From positions 1,426,001 to 1,490,000 of the forward strand of contig CP045205.1 of NCBI GenBank assembly GCA_009363175.1: a stretch of DNA of 64,000 nucleotides, read 5' to 3'. Positions 8,571 through 16,756 of this stretch are shown here, piece after piece. Under the pieces are notes generated by a model. That model saw nothing but the letters and a program-made list of their open reading frames with translations, ran no database searches and had not been told where the DNA came from. The number at the start of each line of letters is the position of its first letter. Position 1 is the first letter of the stretch. This DNA comes from Citrobacter telavivensis (GTDB lineage Bacteria; Pseudomonadota; Gammaproteobacteria; Enterobacterales; Enterobacteriaceae). The position numbers and the translations under genes are program-made.

Positions 8571-9527
8571 ATGAAAAGATACCTTTTTCACCGCCTGCTG
8601 GCACTGCTACCGGTGCTGCTGGTGGTGTCGGTGGTGGTGTTCTGTCTGATTCACCTGGCGCCGGGCGATCCGGCGCTGGTGATCCTGGGGAACGATGCCA
8701 GTCCTCAGGATATTGCCGCGCTGCGCCAGCAGATGGGGCTGGACAGGCCGTTGTTTGTGCAGTTCTTTAGCTGGTTTGGCGAGATACTGACTGGCGATCT
8801 GGGGCATTCACTGTTTTTGAATACCAGCGTCATGTCGCTGTTTTTACAGCATCTGACGCCGACGCTGGCGCTGGCGTTATACGCCCAGCTCATCGCGCTC
8901 ATTCTTGGGCTAGCGGGCGGCGTGGTAAGCGCCTGGCAACATGGCGGCATCGCGGATCGCATCATTCGTATGTTGGCGACGTTTGGCATGTCGGTGCCGG
9001 GGTTTTTGCTTGGCCTGTTTCTGATCTTTTTCTTTGCCGTTCAGCTGCGCTGGTTTCCGGTGGTGGGCTATCGCTCCACCAACGATTCTTTCTGGCTAAA
9101 CGTCTGGTATTTAACCTTGCCTGCATTCGCGTTGGGACTGCGCATTGCCGCGCTGATAGCCCGTATGACCCGGGCTGTGATGCTGGATGTCATGCAGGAG
9201 CCTTTTATCAACACCGCACGGGCAAAGGGGGTTCCGGAGCGGCTGGTGCTGCTGCGGCATACTTTGAAAAACAGCCTGATCCCGATTCTGACCATTTGCG
9301 GCGAATCGTTCGCCTCGCTGGTGACCGGCACTCTCGTTATCGAGAGTGTGTTCGGTATTCCGGGCGTGGGTTCGCTGATTGTGGATTCGATCGAACGGCG
9401 TGACGTGACGGTGATCCAGGGCGTGGTGCTACTGATCACGGTTTGTTACGTGTTGATCAACCTGGCGGTGGATCTGCTGAGCTATCTGGCCGATCCGCGA
9501 CTGTCTATAGACGGAGGGGAAAAATGA
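8571..9527 (+). CDS. Peptide-type ABC transporter permease, DppB-like
   Basis: A 318-residue integral membrane protein beginning MKRYLFHRLLALLPVLLVVSV, with the family motif LAPGDPA, six predicted helices and the cytoplasmic coupling loop FINTARAKGVPERLVLLRH. It ends in DLLSYLADPR as DppB homologs do. It pairs with the next permease, which it overlaps by ATGA, to form the channel. Confidence 0.92.
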   Translation: MKRYLFHRLLALLPVLLVVSVVVFCLIHLAPGDPALVILGNDASPQDIAALRQQMGLDRPLFVQFFSWFGEILTGDLGHSLFLNTSVMSLFLQHLTPTLALALYAQLIALILGLAGGVVSAWQHGGIADRIIRMLATFGMSVPGFLLGLFLIFFFAVQLRWFPVVGYRSTNDSFWLNVWYLTLPAFALGLRIAALIARMTRAVMLDVMQEPFINTARAKGVPERLVLLRHTLKNSLIPILTICGESFASLVTGTLVIESVFGIPGVGSLIVDSIERRDVTVIQGVVLLITVCYVLINLAVDLLSYLADPRLSIDGGEK

Positions 9528-10384
9528 ACCTGTCGAGAAACCCGACGCTGTTGATCTGGCCCGCCGTACTGGTGTCGATCGTACTGTTGTCGTTTTTTGC
9601 CAGCCTGGTGAGTCCTTACGATCCCTACAGCATCGATCCGTTAAGCCGCCTGAAACCCCCTTCCGTTGAGCACTGGTTTGGTACCGATAACTTCGGGCGA
9701 GACCTTTTTGTTCGCGTGGCGCTTGCGGTGCGGGTGTCGTTCTCGGTTGGTGCTGCGGTGGCGCTGATTGTAGGCGTCACGGGGATCGTCATCGGTTTAC
9801 TGTGTGCCTGGTATCGTCCGGTCGACAGAGTGTTAATGCGTGTCTGCGATGGTCTGTTCGCGTTTCCGTCTCTGTTGCTTGCCATCGCCATTGTGGGGGT
9901 ATTGGGGCCGAATATCGCCAACGTGGTGCTGGCGTTGTCGCTGGTTTACGTACCGTCGATAGCCCGGGTGATCCGCGGTGCGGCCATGGTCATTAAAGAG
10001 AAGAATTTTATCGAAGCCCTGCGCGCGCAGGGGGCGAACGCTTCGCGCATTATCTGGCTGCACCTGCTGCCTAACGTCATCTCGCCGTTTATCGTGCAGG
10101 TGAGCTGGGTATTTTCGGTGGCCATTCTTACCGAAGCGGCGTTGAGTTTTCTCGGCTCCGGCGTGCCTGCGCCAATGCCCAGCCTGGGCAACCTGTTACT
10201 GGAAGGTAAGGCCGTTATCTTTAACGCGTGGTGGATGACCTTTTTTCCAGGGGTTGCCATTGTACTGCTGATCCTGGGGCTGAATATCATAGGCGACGAC
10301 CTGAGAGATAATGCCGATCCCAGCCTGAAGCCTCTGCCGCGTCGCGTGTTACGGCGGCTAAAACAAGGAGGTCGCCATGGCTGA
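9524..10384 (+). CDS. Peptide-type ABC transporter permease, DppC-like
   Basis: A 286-residue membrane protein. The start at 9524 overlaps the previous stop (ATGA) and follows GGAGGGGA; a longer upstream reading only overlaps the DppB-like gene. Family landmarks are HWFGTDNFGRDLFVRV, the coupling loop FIEALRAQGANASRIIWLHLLPN and ALSFLGSGVPAPMPSLGNLL. It is the second half of the channel. The following ATPase gene overlaps its end by 8 bp. Confidence 0.92.
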   Translation: MNLSRNPTLLIWPAVLVSIVLLSFFASLVSPYDPYSIDPLSRLKPPSVEHWFGTDNFGRDLFVRVALAVRVSFSVGAAVALIVGVTGIVIGLLCAWYRPVDRVLMRVCDGLFAFPSLLLAIAIVGVLGPNIANVVLALSLVYVPSIARVIRGAAMVIKEKNFIEALRAQGANASRIIWLHLLPNVISPFIVQVSWVFSVAILTEAALSFLGSGVPAPMPSLGNLLLEGKAVIFNAWWMTFFPGVAIVLLILGLNIIGDDLRDNADPSLKPLPRRVLRRLKQGGRHG

Positions 10385-11366
10385 TATCTTGCTTGACGTG
10401 AAGGAGCTTGAGGTTCATTTCGCTACCCGGCAGGGCGTTGTCTCTCCGGTGCGTGGCGTCTCCTTTCGGGTTAACACACATGAGACTCTCGGTATTATTG
10501 GTGAATCCGGCTGCGGTAAGAGCGTGACCGCGCAGGCACTGATGGGGCTACTGTCTCCCCGTACCTGTCGGGTTCACGGCGAGGTAACGCTGGCAGGAAA
10601 AGCATTGCATTCGCTGTCGGCGAAAGCGCGCCGTCAGCGAAACGGGCATGAAATGGCGATGATTTTTCAGGACCCGCTCGCCAGCCTGAACCCGGTGATG
10701 ACCATTGGCTTGCAGATTGATGAGAACCTGCGGCTACATACCTCGTTGAATCGAGCGCAGCGTCAGCAGAAAATTATCAGCCTGTTGACGCAGGTTGGTA
10801 TTGTCGATCCTGCCCGCAGCGCGGGTGCCTGGCCGCATGAACTCTCTGGCGGTATGCGTCAGCGCGTGATGATTGCAATGGCCATTGCGACGTCACCGTC
10901 GTTGCTGATTGCCGATGAGCCCACCACGGCGCTGGACGCCACCATTCAGGCACAAATCCTCGATTTGCTGGAGGAAATTAACCAGAAGTCGGGGATGGGC
11001 ATTGTCATTATCACGCACGATCTGAGCGTGGTCGCACGGCTTTGTCAGCGGGTGGTGGTGCTCTATGCCGGACAGGTTGTGGAAGAGGCGGATGTACACA
11101 CGCTGTTTGAGCGTCCACGTCATCCGTATACCCGTGCGCTGCTGGCGGCGCGTCCGTCGGCGGATCACACACCGAAAACGCCGCTGGCGGAAATTCGTGG
11201 TCAGGTGCCCGCGTTGCATGACTTGCCTTTAGGCTGCACTTACGCCGATCGCTGCCCGCTGGCGCAGCCGCGCTGTCGGGCACAGGCACCTGAACTGCGG
11301 GCGGTAGGGCACAAGGCACAACAGGTTCGCTGCTGGCGGGCCGACGAAGCGGGAGTGTTGAGATGA
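10377..11366 (+). CDS. Peptide-type ABC transporter ATPase, DppD-like
   Basis: A 329-residue cytoplasmic ATPase: Walker A GESGCGKS, Q-loop IFQDPLASLNPVMTIG, signature ELSGGMRQRVMIAMA, Walker B LLIADEPTTALD, switch ITHDLSVV. The C-terminal extension holds the Cys-rich oligopeptide-ATPase domain (GCTYADRCPLAQPRCR) typical of DppD/OppD, which may bind an iron-sulfur cluster. AAGGAGGT lies just before the ATG. It overlaps its partner ATPase gene by 4 bp. Confidence 0.93.
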   Translation: MADILLDVKELEVHFATRQGVVSPVRGVSFRVNTHETLGIIGESGCGKSVTAQALMGLLSPRTCRVHGEVTLAGKALHSLSAKARRQRNGHEMAMIFQDPLASLNPVMTIGLQIDENLRLHTSLNRAQRQQKIISLLTQVGIVDPARSAGAWPHELSGGMRQRVMIAMAIATSPSLLIADEPTTALDATIQAQILDLLEEINQKSGMGIVIITHDLSVVARLCQRVVVLYAGQVVEEADVHTLFERPRHPYTRALLAARPSADHTPKTPLAEIRGQVPALHDLPLGCTYADRCPLAQPRCRAQAPELRAVGHKAQQVRCWRADEAGVLR

Positions 11367-12163
11367 CGACACCGTTGTTAAGCGTTAAAAACCTGTCGAA
11401 AACCTTTAGCCGTCGTGGGCAGTCGGTACAGGCGGTTGATAACATCAGTTTTACCCTGAATGCGGGCGAAACCTGGGCGCTGGTGGGGGAATCCGGCAGT
11501 GGAAAAAGCACGACCGGCCGCCTGGTGCTGGGGTTGACGTCCGCAAGCGCGGGCGAGATAGCGTTTGAGGGGCGACCGCTTGCGGGGCGTAACGCCGTTG
11601 GATGGCGGAGCGTGCGCCGCGACATGCAGATGATTTTTCAGGACCCGCTTTCATCGCTCGATCCAAAACGCACCATTGGCTATAGCCTGGAAGAGCCGCT
11701 GATTATCCATGGTGCCGGTAATCGCAAGACGCAGGTTGCTGAGATGCTGGAGCAGGTTGGCCTGCGGCCACAGGATAGCGCCCGCTATCCGCATGAGTTT
11801 TCCGGCGGTCAGCGCCAGCGTCTCGGTATTGCCCGGGCGCTGATCCTGAAGCCGAAGCTGATCGTCTGTGATGAGCCGGTTTCCGCGTTGGACGTCTCGA
11901 TCCAATCGCAAATTCTCAATCTGCTGATGCAATTACAGCGTGACTATGGGCTGGCGTATCTCTTTATCTCTCATGATCTTAACGTGGTCAGGCACATTGC
12001 TGACAGCGTGGGGGTGATGTACCGGGGAGAGATCGTTGAGCAGGGAGAAACCGCAGAAGTCTTTGCTGCACCGCGTCATGACTACACGCGCTATTTGTTG
12101 AATGCCATTCTGCCTGAGTATCCCGACACGCAGGGAGAAACACGCATCGTCGCTAACGGTTAA
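11363..12163 (+). CDS. Peptide-type ABC transporter ATPase, DppF-like
   Basis: A 266-residue ATPase with Walker A GESGSGKST, IFQDPLSSLDPKRTIG, signature EFSGGQRQRLGIARAL, Walker B LIVCDEPVSALDVSIQ and switch ISHDLNVV. It overlaps the DppD-like gene by ATGA and ends the ten-gene island. It lacks the long Cys-rich tail found in many DppF proteins and is therefore shorter than the roughly 330 residues usual for E. coli DppF. Confidence 0.92.
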   Translation: MTTPLLSVKNLSKTFSRRGQSVQAVDNISFTLNAGETWALVGESGSGKSTTGRLVLGLTSASAGEIAFEGRPLAGRNAVGWRSVRRDMQMIFQDPLSSLDPKRTIGYSLEEPLIIHGAGNRKTQVAEMLEQVGLRPQDSARYPHEFSGGQRQRLGIARALILKPKLIVCDEPVSALDVSIQSQILNLLMQLQRDYGLAYLFISHDLNVVRHIADSVGVMYRGEIVEQGETAEVFAAPRHDYTRYLLNAILPEYPDTQGETRIVANG

Positions 12164-12169
12164 GTCTGC

Positions 12170-12191
12170 AAAGGGGGCATTCCCCCCCTTT
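12170..12191 (+). terminator. Hairpin after the peptide transporter operon
   Basis: AAAGGGGG (12170-12177) pairs with CCCCCTTT (12184-12191) around CATTCC. It starts 7 bp after the last stop codon. No long U run follows, so termination may be partial. Confidence 0.65.
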
Positions 12192-12274
12192 CTACTGACA
12201 CTTCTCCTGTTAATCATCGTCTCTCGCTCAACTCCGTTTTCTTTTCGCCAACACATTGCATTGACAGCAAGACC

Positions 12275-12286
12275 TGTAACGTTACA
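12275..12286. promoter_or_regulatory. Palindromic operator before the LacI-type regulator gene
   Basis: A perfect 12-bp palindrome, TGTAACGTTACA, 90 bp upstream of the regulator start. It has the even, central-CG form of LacI-family operators and resembles the gluconate/idonate regulator sites (GTTAC/GTAAC halves). The identical sequence occurs before the TRAP operon at 17911-17922, which points to autoregulation plus control of that operon by the 12377 gene product. Confidence 0.75.
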
Positions 12287-12376
12287 CTAAACCGTTGTAG
12301 TTCATAATTCCTAAGAAGATGGCGATGCCGGGTGTTAGTGTCTTCCGCCATTCATCGATTGCCGCAAAGGAGATGT

Positions 12377-13411
12377 ATGGCGAATATTCGTGATGTCGCA
12401 AAGCATGCTGGCGTTTCCGTCAGTACGGTATCCAATGTGCTCAACGGTCGTACCGATCAAATGCGTGCCGAAACGCTGGCGCGCATCCAGCAGAGCATGC
12501 AGACGTTGAATTACTTTCCAAACCGGGTGGCGCAACAGCTCAAAACCGGGCAGGCCAAAATGATTGGCCTGCTGGTGCCGTCGATTGTGAATCCCAGCTT
12601 TGCCGCCCTGGCCCGTGAAGTTGACCTGGCGGCCAAAAAGCGTCAGTTCCGGGTGCTGATTGGTAATACCTACCGGCAGATTGAAGAAGAAGAGGCCTTT
12701 CTGGACGACATGTTTTCTCACGGCGTCCGCGGGATTATCGTTGCCGCCTGCGATATTGAAAAAGCGCACTTTGCGCGAGCGGTAGAGCAGGGCATGGTGA
12801 TGGTGAACTATGATGGCCGCATGCCTGCGCGCGCTCAGTCAGACCATTTTGCGCTGGACAGCGTATCCATGGACAACATTGATGCCGGGCGAATGGCGGC
12901 AGAACACCTGATCGCGCAGGGATGCCGTCGTCTCGCATTTGCCACGGTGGAAGGGATGACGCCGAGCCGCGCGCACAAAATCGAAGGCTTTCTTCGTGCG
13001 GTGCAAGACCATGGACTTTATCGGGAAGGGATGATCATTGAAGGCCAGGCCGTGGCCGCCTATGGCGACACGGAAATGACGGAACTTGGGCGGGCGCTGG
13101 CGTTAAAAATCAGCCAACAGCCGGCGTTCCCGGATGGCATCGTGGCAATCAACGACGCCCTGGGTATTGGTCTGATGGCTGGTCTGCATCAGGCGGGGAT
13201 CCATGTGCCACAACAAATTTCTATTGTGGGTATCGACAATATCCCGCTCTCCGGACTGGTTTTCCCTGGCCTGACCTCCATCATGCCGCCACTTCGGGAG
13301 ATGGCAGAGGTGATGGTTGAACGGTTGATTGACAGGACCGAAAACCCGGCCATTCCGCCAGAGGAGTTTCTGTTCCCTCCGTCGTTGGTCTCCCGGCAAT
13401 CGGTACGGTAA
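12377..13411 (+). CDS. LacI family transcriptional regulator
   Basis: 344 residues. The N-terminal HTH (MANIRDVAKHAGVSVSTVSNVL) and hinge (YFPNRVAQQLKTGQ) are followed by a periplasmic-binding-like sensor domain (KMIGLLVPSIVNPSFAALARE to the conserved GIDNIPLSGLVFPGLTS). The start at 12377 is supported by AAGGAG; an upstream GTG or TTG extension adds 15 residues with no family match. It faces away from the peptide transporter operon it follows and converges on the RbsD-like gene. Matching palindromes before it and before the TRAP operon make it the likely repressor of 13452-17800, with a sugar acid or its derivative as inducer (inference). Confidence 0.92.
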   Translation: MANIRDVAKHAGVSVSTVSNVLNGRTDQMRAETLARIQQSMQTLNYFPNRVAQQLKTGQAKMIGLLVPSIVNPSFAALAREVDLAAKKRQFRVLIGNTYRQIEEEEAFLDDMFSHGVRGIIVAACDIEKAHFARAVEQGMVMVNYDGRMPARAQSDHFALDSVSMDNIDAGRMAAEHLIAQGCRRLAFATVEGMTPSRAHKIEGFLRAVQDHGLYREGMIIEGQAVAAYGDTEMTELGRALALKISQQPAFPDGIVAINDALGIGLMAGLHQAGIHVPQQISIVGIDNIPLSGLVFPGLTSIMPPLREMAEVMVERLIDRTENPAIPPEEFLFPPSLVSRQSVR

Positions 13412-13422
13412 CGGCGTGGCAG

Positions 13423-13450
13423 GAGAAGAACATTACGTTCTTCTCGTTTT
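13423..13450 (+). terminator. Terminator between convergent genes
   Basis: GAGAAGAAC (13423-13431) pairs perfectly with GTTCTTCTC (13437-13445) around ATTAC, followed by GTTTTG. It ends the LacI-type gene, and it lies directly beyond the stop codon of the opposing RbsD-like gene, so it may also serve the minus strand. Confidence 0.8.
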
Positions 13451-13451
13451 G

Positions 13452-13871
13452 TCATACCAGCGTTGGGGCTACGGTCAGCAGGATATTGGCGAAGCGGCGG
13501 GTTTCTCCGGACGCGATAACCAGGATAGTGTCGGACGATTTGGCCAGCGAATAAAACGCGTTGCGTTCAACGTGCTCAAACTCGATGGTCTCAGAAAGCA
13601 TGCCGCGGTATTCGCGCTCGACCGTATTATCAAAATCCGCCGGGCTTGCCATTAACGTGGCTTTTTCCACATTAATATAGCCGAGGATTTTCTCCAGAAT
13701 GACGACGCTGCCGATCATTCCCGGAGTGAAATTAAGCCAGATAATCCGTGCCTGCGCAGAGGTATTGGTTAAAAAAGAATAATTGGCATCGGTGATTAAA
13801 ATATTCGCCTTGTGTCCGCACTGTGCCAGTGCCTGTAATAAATCAGGATGAATAATATCTGACTTGATCAT
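13452..13871 (-). CDS. RbsD/FucU family sugar mutarotase-like protein
   Basis: 139 residues, the standard length of the RbsD/FucU fold, a decameric cytosolic enzyme that interconverts pyranose/furanose forms or anomers. The family motif HPDLLQALAQCGHKANILITDANY is at the N-terminus with the key His20 and Asp28. It is the last gene of a minus-strand operon (TRAP binding protein, TRAP permease, SDR, this gene). Its place there suggests that the imported compound is a sugar or sugar acid that exists as anomers. Confidence 0.88.
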   Translation of the reverse strand: MIKSDIIHPDLLQALAQCGHKANILITDANYSFLTNTSAQARIIWLNFTPGMIGSVVILEKILGYINVEKATLMASPADFDNTVEREYRGMLSETIEFEHVERNAFYSLAKSSDTILVIASGETRRFANILLTVAPTLV

Positions 13872-13918
13872 ATGTCATACCTTTTTAAAACTGGCGGGCT
13901 TGATTGCCCGCCACATTT

Positions 13919-14683
13919 TTATGCCCGGTAAATACCGCCGTTAATGTCAATGGTTGCGCCGGAAACGAAACCGTCATATTCAGAGGCGAGGAAACAGATG
14001 ACCCTTGCCACATCTTCCGGCGTACCCGCTCTTCCCAAAGGAATTGCCTGGATGGTCTGGTCGGCAGAGGCCTGCGTGGTGTGTTGATTATGAAAACGCG
14101 TACCCAGAATCAGCCCTGGGGCAACGGCATTGACGCGGATGCCGTGTTCACCGAGTTCTGCGGCGAGCGAGCGTGTCCAGGTCAGCACCGCGCCTTTGGT
14201 GGTGGAATACACCAGAGAACCCGCGTGGCCGCCGGAACGTCCGGCCAGAGAGGCCAGGTTGACGATACTGGCGCCTTCTGGCGCGGCTTTCAGCCACGGT
14301 AATGCCTGCTGAGTGACATTCAGCATCGTCGTCATATTGACATCGATAACGGTGCGCCAGAAATGTGGCTCAATCTCGCCCAGCCATTTGCGGGCAATAA
14401 TGCCGCCGACGTTATTGACCAGAATATCGATACCGCCGAGAAATTCCGCCGCCTGCGCCACACAGCGGGCCGCATCTTCTTCATCGGTTAAATCGGCGAA
14501 ACCACAGGCCGCCCGACAACCCTGTTGTTCGGCGAGGGCGATTAATTCCCGTGGGCCTTCTTCGCCACTGAAATAATGAATATAGATATCGCATCCCGCT
14601 TCAATCAGTTTTCTCGCACTCTCTTTACCAATGCCTTGTTCTGCACCCGTAATAAATGCTTTTTTACCCGTTAATAATCCCAT
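13919..14683 (-). CDS. Short-chain dehydrogenase/reductase (SDR)
   Basis: A 254-residue NAD(P)-dependent oxidoreductase. It has the cofactor motif TGAEQGIGK near residue 13, NNVGG near 90, the catalytic Ser/Tyr/Lys with YSTTK, and the C-terminal GFVSGATIDINGG of classical SDRs. GGGAGT lies just before the ATG. The gene is between a TRAP transporter and an RbsD-like gene, so it most likely oxidises or reduces the imported sugar, polyol or sugar acid. The substrate is not identifiable from the sequence. Confidence 0.9.
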   Translation of the reverse strand: MGLLTGKKAFITGAEQGIGKESARKLIEAGCDIYIHYFSGEEGPRELIALAEQQGCRAACGFADLTDEEDAARCVAQAAEFLGGIDILVNNVGGIIARKWLGEIEPHFWRTVIDVNMTTMLNVTQQALPWLKAAPEGASIVNLASLAGRSGGHAGSLVYSTTKGAVLTWTRSLAAELGEHGIRVNAVAPGLILGTRFHNQHTTQASADQTIQAIPLGRAGTPEDVARVICFLASEYDGFVSGATIDINGGIYRA

Positions 14684-14801
14684 TTCATACTCCCGTTATT
14701 CATATTTAAAACGGCATCAGGCAATGACGTAACATCGTTTTGCCGTTTTTTACGCGTGGATATCCCTGCCACCTGAATGTGGCAAATACAGAACTTAATT
14801 A

Positions 14802-16676
14802 TCAGTAGCCGGCCAGTCCAGGCAGCCAGGTGGTTAACGGTGGCGCCATGGCGACAATAATGATGCCGACAAAAATCACCGCCAGATATTTCGCCATAGG
14901 TCTGATGACGTGTTTCATTTCCACTCCGCAAATCGCGCAGGTGGTGTACAAACCCAGGCCGATCGGGGGTGAAAACAGACCAAAGCCCATCGCCATGATC
15001 ATCACAATGCCAAAGTGCAGCGGGTTAAAGCCAAGCTGAATTGCAATCGGCACCAGAATAGGGGCGAAGATGATCAGCGCAGGCGCACCTTCGAGAACCG
15101 CACCAAAGATGATCAGAATGACAATGGTTAACATCAGGAACAGCCAGGCACCTTGCTCCATACCAATTCCCACCAGCAGTTCAGCGATCTGCTGCGGGAT
15201 CATCTGAATGGTCAGGGCATAAGAGAGGCTGGTTGCACAGGCCACGATGAACAGCAGAACGCCGGACATTGCGGCAATATCAACGAACATTTTAACCGTG
15301 GCTTTCAGCGTCAGTTCACCAAACGCCAGGCGACCCACCACAATGGCGTAGATAACCGCGAAGGCGGAAATTTCTGTGGAGGTGGCGATCCCCATCATGA
15401 CGCCACGACCAATCATGAAGATCATGACCAGGCCAACAGCGGCACCCAGGTAAAGCTGAGTTCTCGGGCGTAATACCGGGTAGGCTTCGCTGACGTTAAT
15501 TTTTCCGCCGAAACGGTTGGCGGCAACCATTAACAACACCAGCAGGCAGGCCGCAGGCACCAGGCCGGCGATGAACAACGCCCCGATGGAAATATTCGCG
15601 ACAAAGCCCATCACAATCAGGTTCACGCAGGGAGGAATGGTCTCCGCCATCACTGCGGAGGCGGCAAATACCCCGGCGGCTTCTTCGCTATCCTGCTTCG
15701 CACGGCGTACCGCTGGCATTAACACCCCGCCGACGGCCGCTACATCCGCCAGTTTGGAACCGGAGATGCCGGAGAAAAAGGCCATCGATAGCACGGTTGT
15801 CATGTTCAGACCGCCGCGAAACCGTCCCATACCGCGCACAATCAGTTCGACCAGTCGCGTGGACATGCCGTTGATTTCCATTGCCGCACCGGCGAGCAAG
15901 AAGAACGGAATCGCCAACAGAACAAAGTGGTCAACGCCCGCCGCCACCTGCTGAGAGAAAAAGACAAAAGGCAGGGAAGGGTCGCAGATGAAAAAGACCA
16001 TTGCGGACATGCCGAGCGTGAAGGCGATCGGCACACCGGCCAGAATGCCGAGCACGAAGCAAATCAGCATCAGGCCCGCCGCTGCGCTGGCAGGATCGGC
16101 CATCAGCGACAGTTTCAGATAACCCAGCGCCGCCAGCACCAGGATCCCAACACCGCTGAGCAACACCACTTTGGCGCGTTCATGCAGGGCATGTTCCAGC
16201 GCGGCCACCATCATAACGACGGAGCCAATTAACACCGGGATCACGTAGATGGTCTGCGGCAGGCCCGTCTCGGTGGTTTGCAATCGCGCGGCCTGTACCA
16301 GGTCATAACTGGAAATCACCAGCCCGACGGAGACCAAAAACAGGATCCAGCGACTGGCATGGATAACGTAAGGGCGAACGCTTTCAGGCAGGAAGCGTAA
16401 GAACAGATCGACACCAATGTGTCCGCCTCTGCCCGTTGAGGTGGCAACGCCAAAAAAGACCAGCGCAATCATCAGCGCACGCGCCACTTCTTCCGCCCAG
16501 TGGATCGGTGAATGCAGGGCGTAACGCCAGATCACCGAAGCGAATACCACCAGCACGTTGATAAACAGCACCAGCGCCCCGGCCCACGACGTTAAGGTTG
16601 TCAAAAATCGACTCAGCCGCCCCAACAGCGTCAACAAAGTATTTTCATCCTTTGTTTTCATCGAGATATCTGCCAT
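14802..16676 (-). CDS. TRAP transporter fused small/large permease (DctQM)
   Basis: A 624-residue inner-membrane protein in which the small DctQ subunit (about residues 15-165, four helices, with HWAEEVARALMIALVFFG) is fused to the large DctM channel (about 190-624, roughly twelve helices, with AGVPIAFTLGMSAM, SGISGSKLADVAAVGGVLMPA and FGLFSPPIGLGLY). Such fusions work with a single periplasmic DctP protein and import substrate with a sodium gradient. AAGGAG precedes the ATG. The gap to the SDR gene (14684-14801) holds an inverted repeat (AAAACGGCA with TGCCGTTTT) that may weaken readthrough or stabilise mRNA. Confidence 0.93.
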   Translation of the reverse strand: MADISMKTKDENTLLTLLGRLSRFLTTLTSWAGALVLFINVLVVFASVIWRYALHSPIHWAEEVARALMIALVFFGVATSTGRGGHIGVDLFLRFLPESVRPYVIHASRWILFLVSVGLVISSYDLVQAARLQTTETGLPQTIYVIPVLIGSVVMMVAALEHALHERAKVVLLSGVGILVLAALGYLKLSLMADPASAAAGLMLICFVLGILAGVPIAFTLGMSAMVFFICDPSLPFVFFSQQVAAGVDHFVLLAIPFFLLAGAAMEINGMSTRLVELIVRGMGRFRGGLNMTTVLSMAFFSGISGSKLADVAAVGGVLMPAVRRAKQDSEEAAGVFAASAVMAETIPPCVNLIVMGFVANISIGALFIAGLVPAACLLVLLMVAANRFGGKINVSEAYPVLRPRTQLYLGAAVGLVMIFMIGRGVMMGIATSTEISAFAVIYAIVVGRLAFGELTLKATVKMFVDIAAMSGVLLFIVACATSLSYALTIQMIPQQIAELLVGIGMEQGAWLFLMLTIVILIIFGAVLEGAPALIIFAPILVPIAIQLGFNPLHFGIVMIMAMGFGLFSPPIGLGLYTTCAICGVEMKHVIRPMAKYLAVIFVGIIIVAMAPPLTTWLPGLAGY

Positions 16677-16756
16677 GGTGAACTCCTTTCATGGTTTGTT
16701 TGGGCAACATCGCCGACCCGCGAAATTCCGCAGGCCGACGATGCACGGCTTATGGC

